Notes: generated by a model not told the origin, from the sequence alone. DNA of 64,000 bases from Pectobacterium betavasculorum (GCF_000749845.1 NZ_JQHM01000004.1:1-64000); one strand, 5' to 3'; positions 40,012-51,187 are shown, counted from the first letter of the stretch. Numbers and translations: made by a program.

Positions 40012-40461
40012 TTATAGTAAACGTTGGCTACGTTTCATCTTTAATGCGTTATCAGTACTATCAATGATCTTAAAACCTAAGCGTTGGTAGAGCGTTATTG
40101 CCCTGTTGCCTTTCAAAACACTCAGCGTAACGGGGACATTGGCTTCATCCGCTTGCTGTAAAAATGTTTTTAATAACCACGCCGCGATGCCCTGTCCCTG
40201 GTAGGCCGGTAAAATCTGGATTTGTATAATAATCCACGCATTGTCGCCCTTATGTCGCTTGAATAATCCAATGCGTTGAGCTCCCATCAGGACAATATAG
40301 GCGTCATTATAATGATATTTTATTCGCTGCCAGTGCGCCGAATCATCAGCAATAACGCCAGCTCTTTGAAGATGTTCATCCATTGTTGCACGGCGAAGCT
40401 CAAACAGGAACCGCTCGTCCTCCGGCGTAGCCAGACGAAGCGGGATATCGCGACATTCCAT
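40012..40461 (-). CDS. GNAT-family N-acetyltransferase
   Basis: This 149-residue protein has the GNAT fold. It has motif A (IQIQILPAYQGQGIAAWLLK, with the Q-x-x-G-x-A acetyl-CoA loop) and motif B (VTLSVLKGNRAITLYQRLGF). Substrate cannot be read from sequence. A GGAGGT ribosome binding site precedes the ATG. It is monocistronic, in the variable region near tRNA-Arg(CCT). Confidence 0.9.
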   Translation of the reverse strand: MECRDIPLRLATPEDERFLFELRRATMDEHLQRAGVIADDSAHWQRIKYHYNDAYIVLMGAQRIGLFKRHKGDNAWIIIQIQILPAYQGQGIAAWLLKTFLQQADEANVPVTLSVLKGNRAITLYQRLGFKIIDSTDNALKMKRSQRLL

Positions 40462-40573
40462 ATAACCTCCGTATTGTTAGGTGAACGTTGTGTGAGCATC
40501 TATCTATATTGACAAAATTAGATAGTTACCATGAAATAATCTTCAGGAATACATATAAATCAAGGAAGTAAGT

Positions 40574-40869
40574 ATGGGATCTTTAGGTTTAGCGTTGCTC
40601 TGTTCTTTTCTCGCCATTCTCCCTTGCTGTCGATGTATCTAAAGTGTATGGAAGAATTCAAATTGTTGATTCGTTTCCAGACTATAGGGCGCAGATTGCC
40701 AACGCACACGGAACACCTTAGAGTAGAAGAAGTTACCGCGTTTGCTAACCGAGCAGGGCAATGGAAAATTGTTGATAACTTTCCTGATTTTAAAATTCAG
40801 ATTGTTGACGCTCACCCTGACTTCAAAATTAGACTCGTCGATAATTTCCCCGGCCCAAGCCAACGATAA
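40574..40869 (+). pseudogene. Frameshifted small secreted repeat protein
   Basis: The gene starts at ATG 40574 behind AAGGAAG with a signal-peptide-like start (MGSLGLALLCSFLAILP). The coding sense then moves to a second frame (VSKVYGRIQIVDSFPDY) near 40622, and to a third (VEEVTAFANRAGQWKIVDNF) near 40705-40715. The short repeat (V/I)VD(S/N/A)(F/H)PD(F/Y)xx recurs four times across the frames. Two single-base indels would restore one protein of about 98 residues. I recognise the repeat pattern as a small secreted-protein type but cannot name it. Confidence 0.7.
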
Positions 40870-40989
40870 GCGGCATTCTTATGCCTATGTTGGTACAACA
40901 TCGTAGTTTTTAGCCGACAACGGATATGATTTAATTTTATGATTTTATAGGGAAAAATAGAGTTTATTAAGCACTTTGAGAAGTATGAA

Positions 40990-41064
40990 TGGTGTCCCCG
41001 ACTGGAATCGAACCAGTAACTAGCCCTTAGGAGGGGCTTGTTATATCCGTTTAACTACGGAGAC
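40990..41064 (-). tRNA. argW: tRNA-Arg (anticodon CCT)
   Basis: The minus strand reads GTCTCCGTAGTTAAACGGAT at the 5' end, an anticodon loop CTCCTAA (anticodon CCT), T arm GGTTCGATTCC and an encoded CCA. argW next to yfdC is the enterobacterial backbone order, and argW is a known island attachment site. No integrase is present here. Confidence 0.96.
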
Positions 41065-41140
41065 GTGAAGCGTGGTCATTATACGCATTTTTTCACTGAG
41101 AATAAGCACTTAACGGTGCGTTTGCTCAAAGTGTCGGCAA

Positions 41141-42079
41141 TCAGCGTTTTTGCCGGTGTTCTTTTCCATCATTCTCATCAGCCTTTTTGTTTTTGGTCTG
41201 GGATGAACCGTTCATGTCATTGCGAATTTGAGCATGGCTGATGAGTGCGAAAATAAAGGTGCCGCCGATAATATTCCCCGCCAGCGTGGGTAAGGCAAAC
41301 GGCCAAATGAATGCCTGCCAGGGGATGTGGCCAATGAACACAAGATAGAAAATTTCTGAGGCGCCCGCCACGATGTGGGTGAGGTCACTGAAAGCAATCA
41401 TCCAGGTCATGATGATGATAATCCACAGTTTGGCAGAGTAAGCGCGGGGCAGCATCCAGACCATAGTGGCAATAATCCAGCCAGAAACAACGGCATTGGC
41501 GAACATTTCCGTCGGTGAGTTTTTCATGACTTTCATGGCGATGTCGACTAATGCCTCCCGCGTTTCGCCATCAAAAACGGGCATATAGGTAAAAGCGAGG
41601 GCAGCCAAGGCTGTTCCGATCAGGTTGCCTGTCAGTACGGCGAACCATAATCGACCGAGCAAATAGAAATTACTGCGCGTTGGTTTATGCATGATAGGAA
41701 GCACCGCCGTAACTGTGTTTTCGGTAAACAGCTGCTGGCGCGCCATAATGACAATCACAAAGCCGATGGTGTAACCGAAACACTCCAGCAGAAAGTGGCC
41801 GGGCACGCCAACCAGATGGTTGTGGAGCATGCCGACAGCCATGAATGACGTTCCCATGGAGATTCCCGCCGCGATCGCCGACCACAATAATGCTATCGCA
41901 TCGCGCTCTAGCTCCTTCTGTCCTTCCTGACGAATCTCTTCATGGATGGCGGCAGCAGGGGAGGGTAAATGCTCTTCGTCAACATTGATCGCTTTTCCCT
42001 GCATGCTTTCGTCACTCTCTACCGCAACGTCTTTTTCTTTCTCTTGGAAGGTTTGTCTGGATTCTGAAGACGGGTTCAT
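41141..42079 (-). CDS. yfdC: YfdC-like formate/nitrite transporter family protein
   Basis: This 312-residue inner-membrane protein of the FNT family has six membrane helices (for example LLWSAIAAGISMGTSFMAVG, LLECFGYTIGFVIVIMARQ, LPTLAGNIIGGTFIFALISH). Its N-terminal tail of about 70 residues is hydrophilic and acidic, and its C-terminal tail is charged. The order argW-yfdC-mlaA fits E. coli YfdC, whose substrate is not established. I use ATG 42079 (MNPSSESRQTF), which has an AGAGGA ribosome binding site. The reading frame upstream (to 42208) is probably not translated. Confidence 0.88.
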   Translation of the reverse strand: MNPSSESRQTFQEKEKDVAVESDESMQGKAINVDEEHLPSPAAAIHEEIRQEGQKELERDAIALLWSAIAAGISMGTSFMAVGMLHNHLVGVPGHFLLECFGYTIGFVIVIMARQQLFTENTVTAVLPIMHKPTRSNFYLLGRLWFAVLTGNLIGTALAALAFTYMPVFDGETREALVDIAMKVMKNSPTEMFANAVVSGWIIATMVWMLPRAYSAKLWIIIIMTWMIAFSDLTHIVAGASEIFYLVFIGHIPWQAFIWPFALPTLAGNIIGGTFIFALISHAQIRNDMNGSSQTKNKKADENDGKEHRQKR

Positions 42080-42454
42080 AACGATCCTCTCGACGATCGG
42101 GCTGGTTAACGCTTGGGTAATGGAACTGAAGTTACGGGTGTATGCACCGACACCCCGATGATAAGCGTAGTCAGTTTTTACAATATGGGATGATGTTGCG
42201 TTACCCACTGATTTAGGCTGGCAGTGCTATGCTGTGAGAGGAACAATACAATACTGCGCTGTTGTCCACGCTGGATTGCGAGCGCACGTTTCCCCTATAA
42301 GAAAACATGGCAAACCTCTGAAAATGTAGTAATGCGTAAGCCAACGTAGCGATAGATCAATAAAATGTTACACTGTTGGTCGATATCCCGTCATTGTCGC
42401 TTAGCCTGATAGGCTGGGACTGATACTGGGAATACCCATTTTCGGTCGCGGGTA

Positions 42455-42581
<127 letters not shown>

Positions 42582-42608
42582 GCGCACTATAAATCAGGGA
42601 GAACAGAT

Positions 42609-43370
42609 ATGAATTACCGCCTGAGTGGGGTGGTGTTTGCCAGCGTGTTGCTGATCGGCTGCGCCAGTTCCGGGGATCGTACTCAAGAAGGACGTTCTGA
42701 TCCGCTTGAAGGCTTTAACCGTACCATGTTTAACTTCAACTATGACGTACTGGATCCTTATGTAGTCCGTCCGGCGGCTGTTGCCTGGCGCGATTATGTG
42801 CCGACGCCCGCGCGTAACGGGCTGGGGAACTTCTTCAGCAACCTGGAAGAGCCTGCGACGATGGTAAACTACTTCGTTGAAGGTAAACCGTATAAAGCGA
42901 TGATTCACTTTAACCGCTTCTTCCTGAATACCTTGCTTGGGATGGGCGGCCTGATTGATGTAGCATCCATGGCGAATCCTAAACTGGCGAAAGAAGAGTC
43001 TCGTCGCTTTGGTAGCACATTGGGGAATTATGGTGTGGGTTATGGGCCTTATGTGGTTTTGCCTGGCTACGGTAGCGTGACACCGCGTGAAGACGGCGGT
43101 GGCGTTGTGGATACGCTGTATCCGATGCTGAGCTATCTGACGTTCTGGATGTCGGCGGGCAAATGGGCTATCGAGGGACTGGAAACACGAGCACAACTGT
43201 TGGATTCCGATGGTTTGCTGCGTAATTCTTCCGATCCTTACCTGATGATACGTGAAGCTTATTTCCAGCGGCACGATTTCCTTGCCAGCGATGGGCAAGT
43301 GACCCCGCAGCAGAACCCGAATGCCGCCTCGATTGAAGACTCGCTCGATGAGATCGATTCAGCGAAATAG
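42609..43370 (+). CDS. mlaA: Outer-membrane lipid-asymmetry lipoprotein MlaA (VacJ)
   Basis: This 253-residue lipoprotein has a lipobox (LLIGC) after ATG 42609. It shows the MlaA core DPLEGFNRTMFNFNYDVLDP, then MVNYFVEGKPYKAMIHFNRF, GRFGSTLGNYGVGYGPY-like sequence (here RRFGSTLGNYGVGYGPYVVL) and LPGYGSVTPREDGG. MlaA forms a channel with OmpC or OmpF that removes mislocated phospholipids from the outer leaflet and hands them to MlaC. A terminator follows. Confidence 0.96.
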   Translation: MNYRLSGVVFASVLLIGCASSGDRTQEGRSDPLEGFNRTMFNFNYDVLDPYVVRPAAVAWRDYVPTPARNGLGNFFSNLEEPATMVNYFVEGKPYKAMIHFNRFFLNTLLGMGGLIDVASMANPKLAKEESRRFGSTLGNYGVGYGPYVVLPGYGSVTPREDGGGVVDTLYPMLSYLTFWMSAGKWAIEGLETRAQLLDSDGLLRNSSDPYLMIREAYFQRHDFLASDGQVTPQQNPNAASIEDSLDEIDSAK

Positions 43371-43393
43371 CGTTGCGCATTATCCCGAATTTC

Positions 43394-43421
43394 AAAGGCA
43401 CCTTCGGGTGCCTTTTGCTTT
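43394..43421 (+). terminator. Terminator of mlaA
   Basis: AAAGGCACC-TTCG-GGTGCCTTTT is a UUCG tetraloop hairpin with a T run. Confidence 0.93.
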
Positions 43422-43732
43422 TATAAAACACTGCTAAACTTACTTTTACCATGATGATTTTGTGGCTTGTTTCTTAAAGGTTATTGGTTTGTTGTTCATT
43501 TATTTACTTACTAAAATTTATTTCCTGCCGTCAGATAACAATAATGTAACGTCGTTAACCTGTTCGGATGTGCATCGTGGCTGAAATGTGTCAGCGTGCT
43601 GATTTTTTTGTTAGCAAAGTGATTAACAAAAAGGTCATAAGAATGATGCTTTTTACTCATAGTTGCGCGTCTACGTGTTAATGAATGCCTGGAATGCTAT
43701 TTACCTGCACTTATAAAAATAGAGATATAAGC

Positions 43733-45316
43733 ATGAAAAAACTACTTGCTATGTTCTTCTGCCTGAGCGTGGTGGTTAGCGCCCCACTGGCGATGGCTGA
43801 AGATGCTAAAACGACAGAGAAGACAACGGATGTGGTACTGATCGGCGGGGGCATTATGAGCGCTACGCTGGGCGTGTATTTACAGGAGCTGCAACCAGAC
43901 TGGTCTATCGACATGGTTGAGCGTATGGATAACGTGGCGGAAGAGAGTTCTAACGGCTGGAATAATGCCGGTACGGGTCACTCAGCCTTCATGGAACTCA
44001 ACTATACGCCGGACAATCCCGATGGCCCTATCAATATCAGCAAAGCGCTGGAAATCACCGAAGCATTTGAAATATCTCGCCAATTTTGGTCCTATCAGGT
44101 GAAAAATGGTGTGCTGAGTAATCCGCATTCTTTCATCAACAGCGTGCCGCACATCAGCTTTGTCTGGGGTGATGAGAATACAACCTTCCTGAAACACCGC
44201 TATGATGCGATGCAGCACAGCACGCTATACCGTGGCATGGAGTTCTCTGACGATCCTAATACGATCAAAGAGTGGGCTCCGCTGGTGATGGAAGGGCGCG
44301 ATCCGGCTCAGAAGATTGCCGCGACGCGCATGCCTATTGGTACCGACGTGAACTATGGTGAAATCACGCGTCAGTTGGTTGGCGCGATGAAAACCAAGTC
44401 CAACTTTGCGCTGCACCTGAATTCCGAAGTTCGTGATATCAAACGTAATGCGGACAATACCTGGAGCGTGACTTACGCCGATCTGAAGAACGGTGAAAAA
44501 GAGAGCGTGATCAAGGCGAAATTCGTCTTTATCGGTGCGGGTGGGGCGGCACTGCAACTATTGCAGAAAACGGGTATTCCTGAAGCCGATCTATATGGTG
44601 GCTTCCCGGTTGGCGGCGAATTCCTGGTGACAGAAAACCCGGAAATAGTTAAACGTCACATGGCGAAAGTGTACGGTAAAGCTTCTGTGGGGGCGCCACC
44701 GATGTCCGTTCCTCATTTGGACACCCGTATTTTTGACGGCAAGCCAGTCCTACTGTTCGGGCCGTTTGCTACCTTCTCCAGTAAGTTCCTGAAAAACGGT
44801 TCGCTGTGGGATCTGATCGGCTCTGTGACCTTCTCTAACGTGATGCCGATGACGCACGTCGGTCTGGATAACTTCGATCTGGTGAAATATCTGATCGGTC
44901 AGGTCATGATGGATGACGATGACCGCTTTGCGTCGTTGCAGGAATACTTCCCGAACGCGAAGAAAGAAGACTGGAGATTGACGATTGCGGGGCAGCGTGT
45001 TCAGGTTATCAAGAAAGATGATGAGAAAGGTGGCGTACTGAAACTGGGCACCGAGATCGTCAGTTCGCAGGACGGTTCGGTTGCTGCACTGCTGGGCGCC
45101 TCTCCGGGGGCTTCTACCGCGGCGCCGATTATGCTGAGCCTGTTGGAAAAAGTGTTTAAAGATAAAGTTGCGACGCCGGAATGGCAGAGCAAACTGAAAG
45201 AGATTGTTCCGTCTTATGGTCAGAAGCTGGACGGTAATATTGAAATGACCAATAAAATCCGTAGCTACACCAGCAGCACGCTGGGTCTGGATTATATTGA
45301 GGTTAAACCTGAGTAA
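43733..45316 (+). CDS. mqo: Malate:quinone oxidoreductase
   Basis: This 527-residue FAD enzyme oxidises malate and passes electrons to quinone, bypassing malate dehydrogenase. It carries the dinucleotide motif [20 protein letters not shown], then [33 protein letters not shown] and [18 protein letters not shown]. The start ATG 43733 gives an N terminus with a signal-peptide look ([20 protein letters not shown]), as also seen in the E. coli protein. This is odd for an enzyme thought to act at the cytoplasmic face. An in-frame ATG lies at 43685. The leader of 362 bases after mlaA has no other gene. Confidence 0.95.
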   Translation: MKKLLAMFFCLSVVVSAPLAMAEDAKTTEKTTDVVLIGGGIMSATLGVYLQELQPDWSIDMVERMDNVAEESSNGWNNAGTGHSAFMELNYTPDNPDGPINISKALEITEAFEISRQFWSYQVKNGVLSNPHSFINSVPHISFVWGDENTTFLKHRYDAMQHSTLYRGMEFSDDPNTIKEWAPLVMEGRDPAQKIAATRMPIGTDVNYGEITRQLVGAMKTKSNFALHLNSEVRDIKRNADNTWSVTYADLKNGEKESVIKAKFVFIGAGGAALQLLQKTGIPEADLYGGFPVGGEFLVTENPEIVKRHMAKVYGKASVGAPPMSVPHLDTRIFDGKPVLLFGPFATFSSKFLKNGSLWDLIGSVTFSNVMPMTHVGLDNFDLVKYLIGQVMMDDDDRFASLQEYFPNAKKEDWRLTIAGQRVQVIKKDDEKGGVLKLGTEIVSSQDGSVAALLGASPGASTAAPIMLSLLEKVFKDKVATPEWQSKLKEIVPSYGQKLDGNIEMTNKIRSYTSSTLGLDYIEVKPE

Positions 45317-45342
45317 TCAGCATTAACCGATGCAGAGAATGC

Positions 45343-45367
45343 AAGGCCGCGAAAGCGGCCTTTTTTG
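45343..45367 (+). terminator. Terminator of mqo
   Basis: GGCCGC-GAAA-GCGGCC is followed by TTTTTT, 28 bases after the mqo stop. Confidence 0.95.
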
Positions 45368-45393
45368 TGTCTTCACTTAGGTACATACGGACA

Positions 45394-45456
45394 ATAAAAA
45401 AGCAGGTAAGTTACCTTATCTGCTTTTTTACGTTCTGACTGATAGCAATCAGAACG
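45394..45456 (-). terminator. fadL 3' hairpins and terminator
   Basis: On the minus strand a first hairpin (CGTTCTGA/TCAGAACG, 45431-45456) is followed by a second (GCAG/CTGC, nested GGTAA/TTACC, 45394-45430). A-rich and T-rich arms make the second usable in both directions. The pair ends fadL and may also back up the mqo terminator. Confidence 0.8.
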
Positions 45457-45482
45457 CCGCTTCTTTAGAAATCCGTACGTGA

Positions 45483-46760
45483 TTAGAACGCATAGTTGAA
45501 GTTTACGCCGTACAGCCAGGCTTTCCCCTCAGAGCTAAAGTTGTACGTTGGAGACGTTGGAGTCGGGCCTTGTTCGGTGATGGTAACTTTTTTACCATGC
45601 ATGTAGGACACGCCAACATCAACAGAGGCATCTTTGTTAAACGCATAGGTAGTACCTGCGCTCAGCCAGAAACGGTCCTGGTCGGGGATGGAGATAGAAC
45701 GTCTGTTGGCCGGTACCGGGCTGTCATCAAACGCGATACCACCACGGAACGTCCAGTTATCGTCGTGATAGTAGGTGGTGCCGAGAGCGATACGATAGGC
45801 GTCACGGAACCCTTCCTCTTTCTGAAACAGGATCTGCCCATTGCTGCCTGTCGCTTTCAGCTCTTGGAACTGGCTCCAACTGGTGTAGGTCAGGCTGTAG
45901 TGTACCGCCCATTTTGGCGCTACGCGATGATAGGCTGAGGCTTCCCACATTTCCGGCAGGTTGAGTGTTAACTTACCCGGAATAACGCTGCCACCAGTAC
46001 CGGCAGGTACGGGCAACTCACTGCTGTAATCACCGTTAAAGTCGATATCGACTTTAGAGCGGTAGGTTAGGCCGATGCGATTGTTTTCATCTACTTCGTA
46101 CAGGATGCCGGCGTTCCAGCCGTAGCCCCACTCTTTACCTTCCATACGTGATATTTCTGTACGGGAAGTCACCCCTAGAGCAGGAGGAAATGCAGCGGAC
46201 AGTTCCCCAGCATGACGCACAAACTTAGCATCGGCATAGACGGCGTTAACACCTAAACCAAAGCTGAAATGCTGGTTCAGACGGTAGGCGGCGCTCAGGT
46301 TCAGGTTTGAGGTCAGCAGATCGGTTTGACCGCCGATAGAGCCAGCTACATAGTTGTCATTAAACTCAGTCGCCAGACCATAGTTGGTTACCGCAGAAGC
46401 ACCAATCGCCCATTGTTCGTTCAGCGGCATAATAAAATGCAGGTTCGGCACCCAGGCATGCGGTGCGATATTTTTTGCATCAGCATTTTGCCCAGATGAA
46501 CTTGAACCACTGATATCAATATCCGGGTTGATATAGGTGACACCACCGGAAAACGATGGGCGGTCAAACATGGTCATCGTTGCCGGGTTGCGGCTGCCAG
46601 AGGCTGCATTGTCGGCTACGGCACCTTCACCAGAAAACGCGCGTCCCAGGCCAGATGATGAATACTCATTAAGCTGGAAACCAGCCGCGGATACATTTGC
46701 TGAAAACAGAGCCACCGCAACAGCAATTGTAGATTGTTTGAACAGGTTTTTCTGGCTCAT
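45483..46760 (-). CDS. fadL: Long-chain fatty acid outer-membrane channel FadL
   Basis: This 425-residue beta-barrel has a signal peptide ending [15 protein letters not shown]. The plug region ([19 protein letters not shown], then [18 protein letters not shown]) and the final aromatic residue (VNFNYAF) are typical. It brings long-chain fatty acids through the outer membrane, and they are then oxidised by FadIJ encoded downstream on the other strand. The start at 46760 ([11 protein letters not shown]) is preferred over 46766. A FadR-like operator lies 86 bases upstream. Confidence 0.95.
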   Translation of the reverse strand: MSQKNLFKQSTIAVAVALFSANVSAAGFQLNEYSSSGLGRAFSGEGAVADNAASGSRNPATMTMFDRPSFSGGVTYINPDIDISGSSSSGQNADAKNIAPHAWVPNLHFIMPLNEQWAIGASAVTNYGLATEFNDNYVAGSIGGQTDLLTSNLNLSAAYRLNQHFSFGLGVNAVYADAKFVRHAGELSAAFPPALGVTSRTEISRMEGKEWGYGWNAGILYEVDENNRIGLTYRSKVDIDFNGDYSSELPVPAGTGGSVIPGKLTLNLPEMWEASAYHRVAPKWAVHYSLTYTSWSQFQELKATGSNGQILFQKEEGFRDAYRIALGTTYYHDDNWTFRGGIAFDDSPVPANRRSISIPDQDRFWLSAGTTYAFNKDASVDVGVSYMHGKKVTITEQGPTPTSPTYNFSSEGKAWLYGVNFNYAF

Positions 46761-46845
46761 GACCAAAACCTCTTTATATGCTTGTTATTTAACGTTGTTA
46801 CACGGGGTAACAAGGGACGCGCATTGTAGGGGGCGCACTCAGCCT

Positions 46846-46862
46846 GACAAATCAGACCAGTT
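46846..46862 (-). promoter_or_regulatory. FadR operator of fadL
   Basis: On the minus strand AACTGGTCTGATTTGTC fits the FadR consensus AACTGGTCnGACnTGTT with one or two mismatches. It matches the downstream site of E. coli fadL as I recall it. FadR represses fadL until acyl-CoA binds. Confidence 0.82.
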
Positions 46863-47148
46863 GGCAAAGTATAAGTTGGGAATACGATAATGTTGCGCTT
46901 ATGTATTATAAATATTTCCAAAATGATGCAGAATTTAGATCTGCTTAACGTTTTAGTTAATTTGTGTGAGGAGGTATTACTCGGTCTTTACTGTGCAACA
47001 ACACATTAATGTGACTGATATCACTAAAATTACCGGTTGGCATGAAGTGCTGGTACTGCTTTGGGATGAGGGAGTAAAATATAAGGAAGATAAAAATTTT
47101 TGAACTGGATCAAATCTCCCGCGTCTTAAGTCTTAAGAGGAAAGCATC

Positions 47149-47445
47149 ATGACGAACGTAATCAATAAATGTAGTGCTGAAGAAACCGCAGCCTGCTGCT
47201 GTGTCGATGTCGGCACAATCATGGATAACACAGATTGCACCGCATCTTACAGCAAAGTGTTCGGCGATCGTTCTGACGCGGAAGCGACATTGGCGGCCCT
47301 GACGGAAAAAGCGCGCGCGGTAGAGTCTGAACCTTGCGAAATCGCCAGCACGCTGGAAGACGTAGACGGCGGCGTTAAGCTGGACATTGATTTTACGTTC
47401 AGCTGTCAGGCTGAAACGATGATTTTCCAGCTCGGCCTGCGTTAA
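47149..47445 (+). CDS. yfcZ: YfcZ/YiiS family protein
   Basis: This 98-residue DUF406-family protein has the usual N-terminal cysteine cluster (EETAACCCVDVGTIMDN) and late VKLDIDFTFSCQAETMIFQL. Its function is unknown. Its place between fadL and fadI is conserved in enterobacteria. AAGAGGAAAGC supplies the ribosome binding site. A terminator follows. Confidence 0.93.
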   Translation: MTNVINKCSAEETAACCCVDVGTIMDNTDCTASYSKVFGDRSDAEATLAALTEKARAVESEPCEIASTLEDVDGGVKLDIDFTFSCQAETMIFQLGLR

Positions 47446-47458
47446 TTTTTGTGTCGGC

Positions 47459-47485
47459 AGGAGTCCTTTCGCGGCTCCTGTTTAT
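47459..47485 (+). terminator. Terminator of yfcZ
   Basis: CAGGAG and CTCCTG form a stem with an internal CC/GG pair, followed by TTTATT. Confidence 0.75.
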
Positions 47486-47631
47486 TGCTTACTTTCCCTA
47501 ACCATCGCTTGACCTCTGTTTTTCGCTTCGCTTCTTGCCGTTTCTCCATCTTTGTTCGCAGCTACTTGCATGCTCTTCACACTTTTATGTTGCGCGGCTT
47601 TGCGTAATGTAACTATCTGGTTAACAATAAA

Positions 47632-47648
47632 ATCAGGTCTGACCTGTT
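47632..47648 (+). promoter_or_regulatory. FadR operator of fadIJ
   Basis: ATCAGGTCTGACCTGTT is close to the FadR consensus AACTGGTCnGACnTGTT. It lies 36 bases before the fadI start, where it would block transcription in the absence of long-chain acyl-CoA. Confidence 0.82.
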
Positions 47649-47684
47649 GTGCGCGTACTTTATTTTCGGTTAACAGGAGCGTTT

Positions 47685-48998
47685 ATGAGCGAGGTATTAC
47701 CTCTGATAACCCGCCGTGGCGATCGCATTGCGTTCGTGAGCGGATTACGCACCCCATTTGCCCGGCAGGCAACGGCCTACCATGGCGTACCTGCCATCGA
47801 GCTAGGGAAGCTTGTCACCAGTGAATTACTGGTCCGAACTGGTATCGATCCTGAAGTAATCGAACTACTGGTGTTCGGGCAGGTAGTCCAAATGCCTGAA
47901 GCACCGAATATCGCCAGAGAGATCGTGCTCGGCACGGGCATGAGTGTGCATACCGATGCCTATAGTGTTTCACGCGCCTGCGCCACCAGCTTTCAGGCTG
48001 TCGCCAATGTGGCGGAAAGTATTATGGCGGGAACCGTTGAAGTTGGTATTGCCGGAGGGGCAGATTCCTCTTCCGTGCTGCCGATTGGCGTCAGTAAAGC
48101 GCTGGCCAGAACGCTGGTGGATATGAACAAGGCTCGAACGCTGAGCCAGAAGCTGAAGCTGTTGAGCGGCCTGCGTCCGAAAGATTTGCTCCCGGTTGCC
48201 CCGGCCGTGGCGGAGTATTCCACCGGGCTGCGTATGGGCGATACCGCTGAACAGATGGCAAAAACTTACGGCATCACGCGTGAAGAGCAGGATGAACTGG
48301 CACATCGCTCGCACAAACTGGCCGCACAGGCCTGGGAATCTGGCGTGCTGCGGGATGAAGTGATGACGGCTTACGTCCCCCCTTATGAGAAAGCGTTGAG
48401 TGAAGATAACAACGTGCGCCATGATTCCTCCATCGAGCAGTATTCGCGTTTACGTCCGGCATTCGATCGCCGACACGGTACGGTGACGGCTGCAAACAGC
48501 ACACCGCTAACGGATGGTGCGGCGGCAGTCTTAATGATGAGTGAGTCCAAGGCCAAAAGCTTGGGGCTTACGCCGTTAGGCTACCTGCGCAGCTATGCAT
48601 TCAGCGCCATCGGTGTGCAGCGTGATATGTTGTTGGGGCCTGCCTATGCTTCCCCGCTTGCGCTGGCAAGAGCGGGTGTGGCGTTGGCCGATCTGACATT
48701 AATTGATATGCACGAAGCCTTTGCTGCCCAGACGTTGGCAAATCTGAAGCTGTTTGCCAGCGATGAATTTGCTCGGAATCAATTGGGCAGAAACGCCGCG
48801 CTGGGCGAGGTGGATCGCGCCAAGTTCAATATACTGGGGGGGTCTATTGCCTATGGGCATCCTTTCGCCGCTACTGGCGCGAGGATGATCACCCAGACGC
48901 TGAATGAACTGCGTCGGCGCGGTGGTGGGTTGGGATTAACCACTGCCTGTGCGGCGGGCGGATTGGGCGCGGCAATGGTACTGGAGGTGACGCCATGA
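47685..48998 (+). CDS. fadI: 3-ketoacyl-CoA thiolase FadI
   Basis: This 437-residue thiolase performs the last step of beta-oxidation, mainly under anaerobic conditions. The nucleophile cysteine is in [15 protein letters not shown]. The other catalytic residues are in [15 protein letters not shown] (His), [16 protein letters not shown] (His) and [16 protein letters not shown] (Cys). ATG 47685 follows AACAGGAGCG. The stop overlaps fadJ by 4 bases, and FadI and FadJ form a complex. Confidence 0.96.
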   Translation: MSEVLPLITRRGDRIAFVSGLRTPFARQATAYHGVPAIELGKLVTSELLVRTGIDPEVIELLVFGQVVQMPEAPNIAREIVLGTGMSVHTDAYSVSRACATSFQAVANVAESIMAGTVEVGIAGGADSSSVLPIGVSKALARTLVDMNKARTLSQKLKLLSGLRPKDLLPVAPAVAEYSTGLRMGDTAEQMAKTYGITREEQDELAHRSHKLAAQAWESGVLRDEVMTAYVPPYEKALSEDNNVRHDSSIEQYSRLRPAFDRRHGTVTAANSTPLTDGAAAVLMMSESKAKSLGLTPLGYLRSYAFSAIGVQRDMLLGPAYASPLALARAGVALADLTLIDMHEAFAAQTLANLKLFASDEFARNQLGRNAALGEVDRAKFNILGGSIAYGHPFAATGARMITQTLNELRRRGGGLGLTTACAAGGLGAAMVLEVTP

Positions 48999-51187
48999 AC
49001 GATCAACAGCCTTTCTCCGTTGCAACCTCGTCTGTAACGGAAAGTCCGTCTGCTTTTTCCCTCACCCTTCGGCCGGACAATATCGGTGTGATCAACATTG
49101 ATGTCCCCGGCGAGAAGGTGAACACGCTAAAAAGTGAGTTTGCAGAACAAATTCTCTCTGTCTTTGAGCAGGCGCGGCAGAATGCGACGCTCAGGGGGCT
49201 AATTTTTATTTCCGCCAAGCCTGATTCGTTTATTGCCGGGGCGGATATCACCATGTTGAACCAGTGCAGTAGCGCTGAGCAGGCCGAAAATCTGGCCAAG
49301 CAAGGGCAGGAAACGTTTGATCAGATTGCTGCGTTGCCTTTCCCTGTAGTGGCTGCCATTCACGGTGCTTGTTTAGGTGGTGGGCTGGAATTGGCATTAG
49401 CCTGTGACTATCGCGTCTGCTCGCTGGATGAAAAGACGGTGCTGGGGCTACCGGAAGTGCAACTTGGCCTCCTTCCCGGCTCAGGCGGAACGCAGCGTTT
49501 GCCACGCCTGATTGGTCTGGATAGCGCACTAGATCTTATTCTGACGGGTCGCCATCTCCGGGCGGGGCAGGCGCTACGGCAGGGGCTGGTTGATGAGGCG
49601 GTTCCGTACGATATCCTGCTGGATACAGCCGTTGAGATTCTCAAAAAAGGCAAAAGAAAGGGGGGGGCGCTAGGCTGGCGTTCGCGTCTGCTGAACAGTC
49701 CGGGTATTCGTCATTTGCTTTTCAAAATGGTGAAACGTAAGACTCGCGCGAAAACACATGGCAACTATCCTGCCACAGAAAAGATCATTCAGGTGGTACG
49801 TCGGGGAATAGAAAAAGGTCGTGAAGAAGGGTATCGGCTGGAGGCGAGAGCGTTTGGCAAACTGGTGATGACGCCGGAGTCTGCTGCACTACGCCACTTG
49901 TTCTTTGCCACCAACGCATTAAAGAAAAATTCCGGTGCGGCCTCTGAAGCGAAGCCAATCCACCGTGTCGGCATTCTCGGCGGTGGGTTGATGGGGGGCG
50001 GGATCGCCAGCGTGACGGCAACGCGCGGCCAGTTGCCTGTACGTATTAAAGATATCAATGAGCAGGGCATTAATCATGCGTTGAAATACAACTGGCAATT
50101 GCTGACCAAGCGCGTTCAGCGTAAACGGATGAAGCCGACGGAGCGCCAACGTTTGATGACGTTAATCTCCGGCAGTACGGATTATCGCGGTTTTGAACAT
50201 GCGGATATCGTCATTGAAGCGGTCTTTGAAGATCTGGCGCTGAAGCGGCAAATGGTGGCGGAGGTTGAAGATCATGCCGCAGCGCATACTATTTTTGCGT
50301 CAAACACTTCCTCGTTGCCGATCCATCAGATTGCGGAGGGGGCGCGTCGTCCACAGCAGGTTGTTGGCCTGCACTATTTTAGCCCGGTAGATAAAATGCC
50401 GCTGGTTGAAGTCATTCCCCACGCGCACACCAGCGCCGAGACGATTGCGACGACGGTTGCTCTGGCGAGAAAGCAGGGAAAAACCGCCATCGTCGTGGGT
50501 GACAGCGCGGGTTTCTATGTGAATCGCATATTGGCACCTTATATCAACGAAGCGGCATACTGCCTGCTGGAAGGGGAGCCGATTGAATCGATCGATTATG
50601 CGCTGGTGCGTTTTGGCTTTCCCGTTGGCCCGCTTGCGCTGCTGGATGAAGTCGGTATCGATGTCGCGACCAAAATTGTACCGGTACTGAGTGAAGAACT
50701 CGGCGATCGCTTTACCTCCCCGCCAGCCTTTGATGCGATTCTGAAAGACGGGCGCAAAGGGCGCAAGAACGGCAAAGGATTTTATCGGTACAATAAAACG
50801 CGCCGTTTCTGGCACGAGAAAGAGGTGGACAGCTCGGTTTATCCGTTGCTGGATGTAACGCCGAAAGCTCATATCGATCCTGCGTTAATCAGCCAGCGTG
50901 CCGTGATGATGATGTTGAATGAAGCTGCGCGTTGTCTGGATGAGGGGGTGATTCAATGTGCTCGTGACGGCGATATCGGCGCGGTATTTGGTATTGGTTT
51001 TCCGCCTTTCCTCGGCGGCCCGTTCCACTATATGGACCGCCTTGGGATGGAAACGGTAGTGAAAACGCTGCTGGTACTGCAACAACAGTATGGCGATCGG
51101 TTCGCACCCTGCGAGCGTTTGCTCACGATGCGGGAAGGTAAGCGGACGTTCTATCCGCTAGCCAGTGAAGACAGTCGCGCTAGTTGA
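48995..51187 (+). CDS. fadJ: Multifunctional fatty acid oxidation protein FadJ
   Basis: This 730-residue protein has an N-terminal crotonase (enoyl-CoA hydratase/isomerase) domain with the oxyanion-hole motifs [10 protein letters not shown] and [19 protein letters not shown] 3-hydroxyacyl-CoA dehydrogenase domain follows ([18 protein letters not shown] at about 325). Its catalytic region includes [19 protein letters not shown] and the C-terminal helical domain [19 protein letters not shown]. It carries out hydration, dehydrogenation and isomerisation in one polypeptide. Its stop overlaps the convergent pilus adhesin gene by 8 bases. Confidence 0.97.
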   Translation: MNDQQPFSVATSSVTESPSAFSLTLRPDNIGVINIDVPGEKVNTLKSEFAEQILSVFEQARQNATLRGLIFISAKPDSFIAGADITMLNQCSSAEQAENLAKQGQETFDQIAALPFPVVAAIHGACLGGGLELALACDYRVCSLDEKTVLGLPEVQLGLLPGSGGTQRLPRLIGLDSALDLILTGRHLRAGQALRQGLVDEAVPYDILLDTAVEILKKGKRKGGALGWRSRLLNSPGIRHLLFKMVKRKTRAKTHGNYPATEKIIQVVRRGIEKGREEGYRLEARAFGKLVMTPESAALRHLFFATNALKKNSGAASEAKPIHRVGILGGGLMGGGIASVTATRGQLPVRIKDINEQGINHALKYNWQLLTKRVQRKRMKPTERQRLMTLISGSTDYRGFEHADIVIEAVFEDLALKRQMVAEVEDHAAAHTIFASNTSSLPIHQIAEGARRPQQVVGLHYFSPVDKMPLVEVIPHAHTSAETIATTVALARKQGKTAIVVGDSAGFYVNRILAPYINEAAYCLLEGEPIESIDYALVRFGFPVGPLALLDEVGIDVATKIVPVLSEELGDRFTSPPAFDAILKDGRKGRKNGKGFYRYNKTRRFWHEKEVDSSVYPLLDVTPKAHIDPALISQRAVMMMLNEAARCLDEGVIQCARDGDIGAVFGIGFPPFLGGPFHYMDRLGMETVVKTLLVLQQQYGDRFAPCERLLTMREGKRTFYPLASEDSRAS

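Noticed and set aside
43733..43800. Signal peptide of Mqo considered as a gene fusion or wrong start
   Set aside because: The E. coli enzyme has a similar N terminus as I recall it, so this is normal for the family and not a local oddity.
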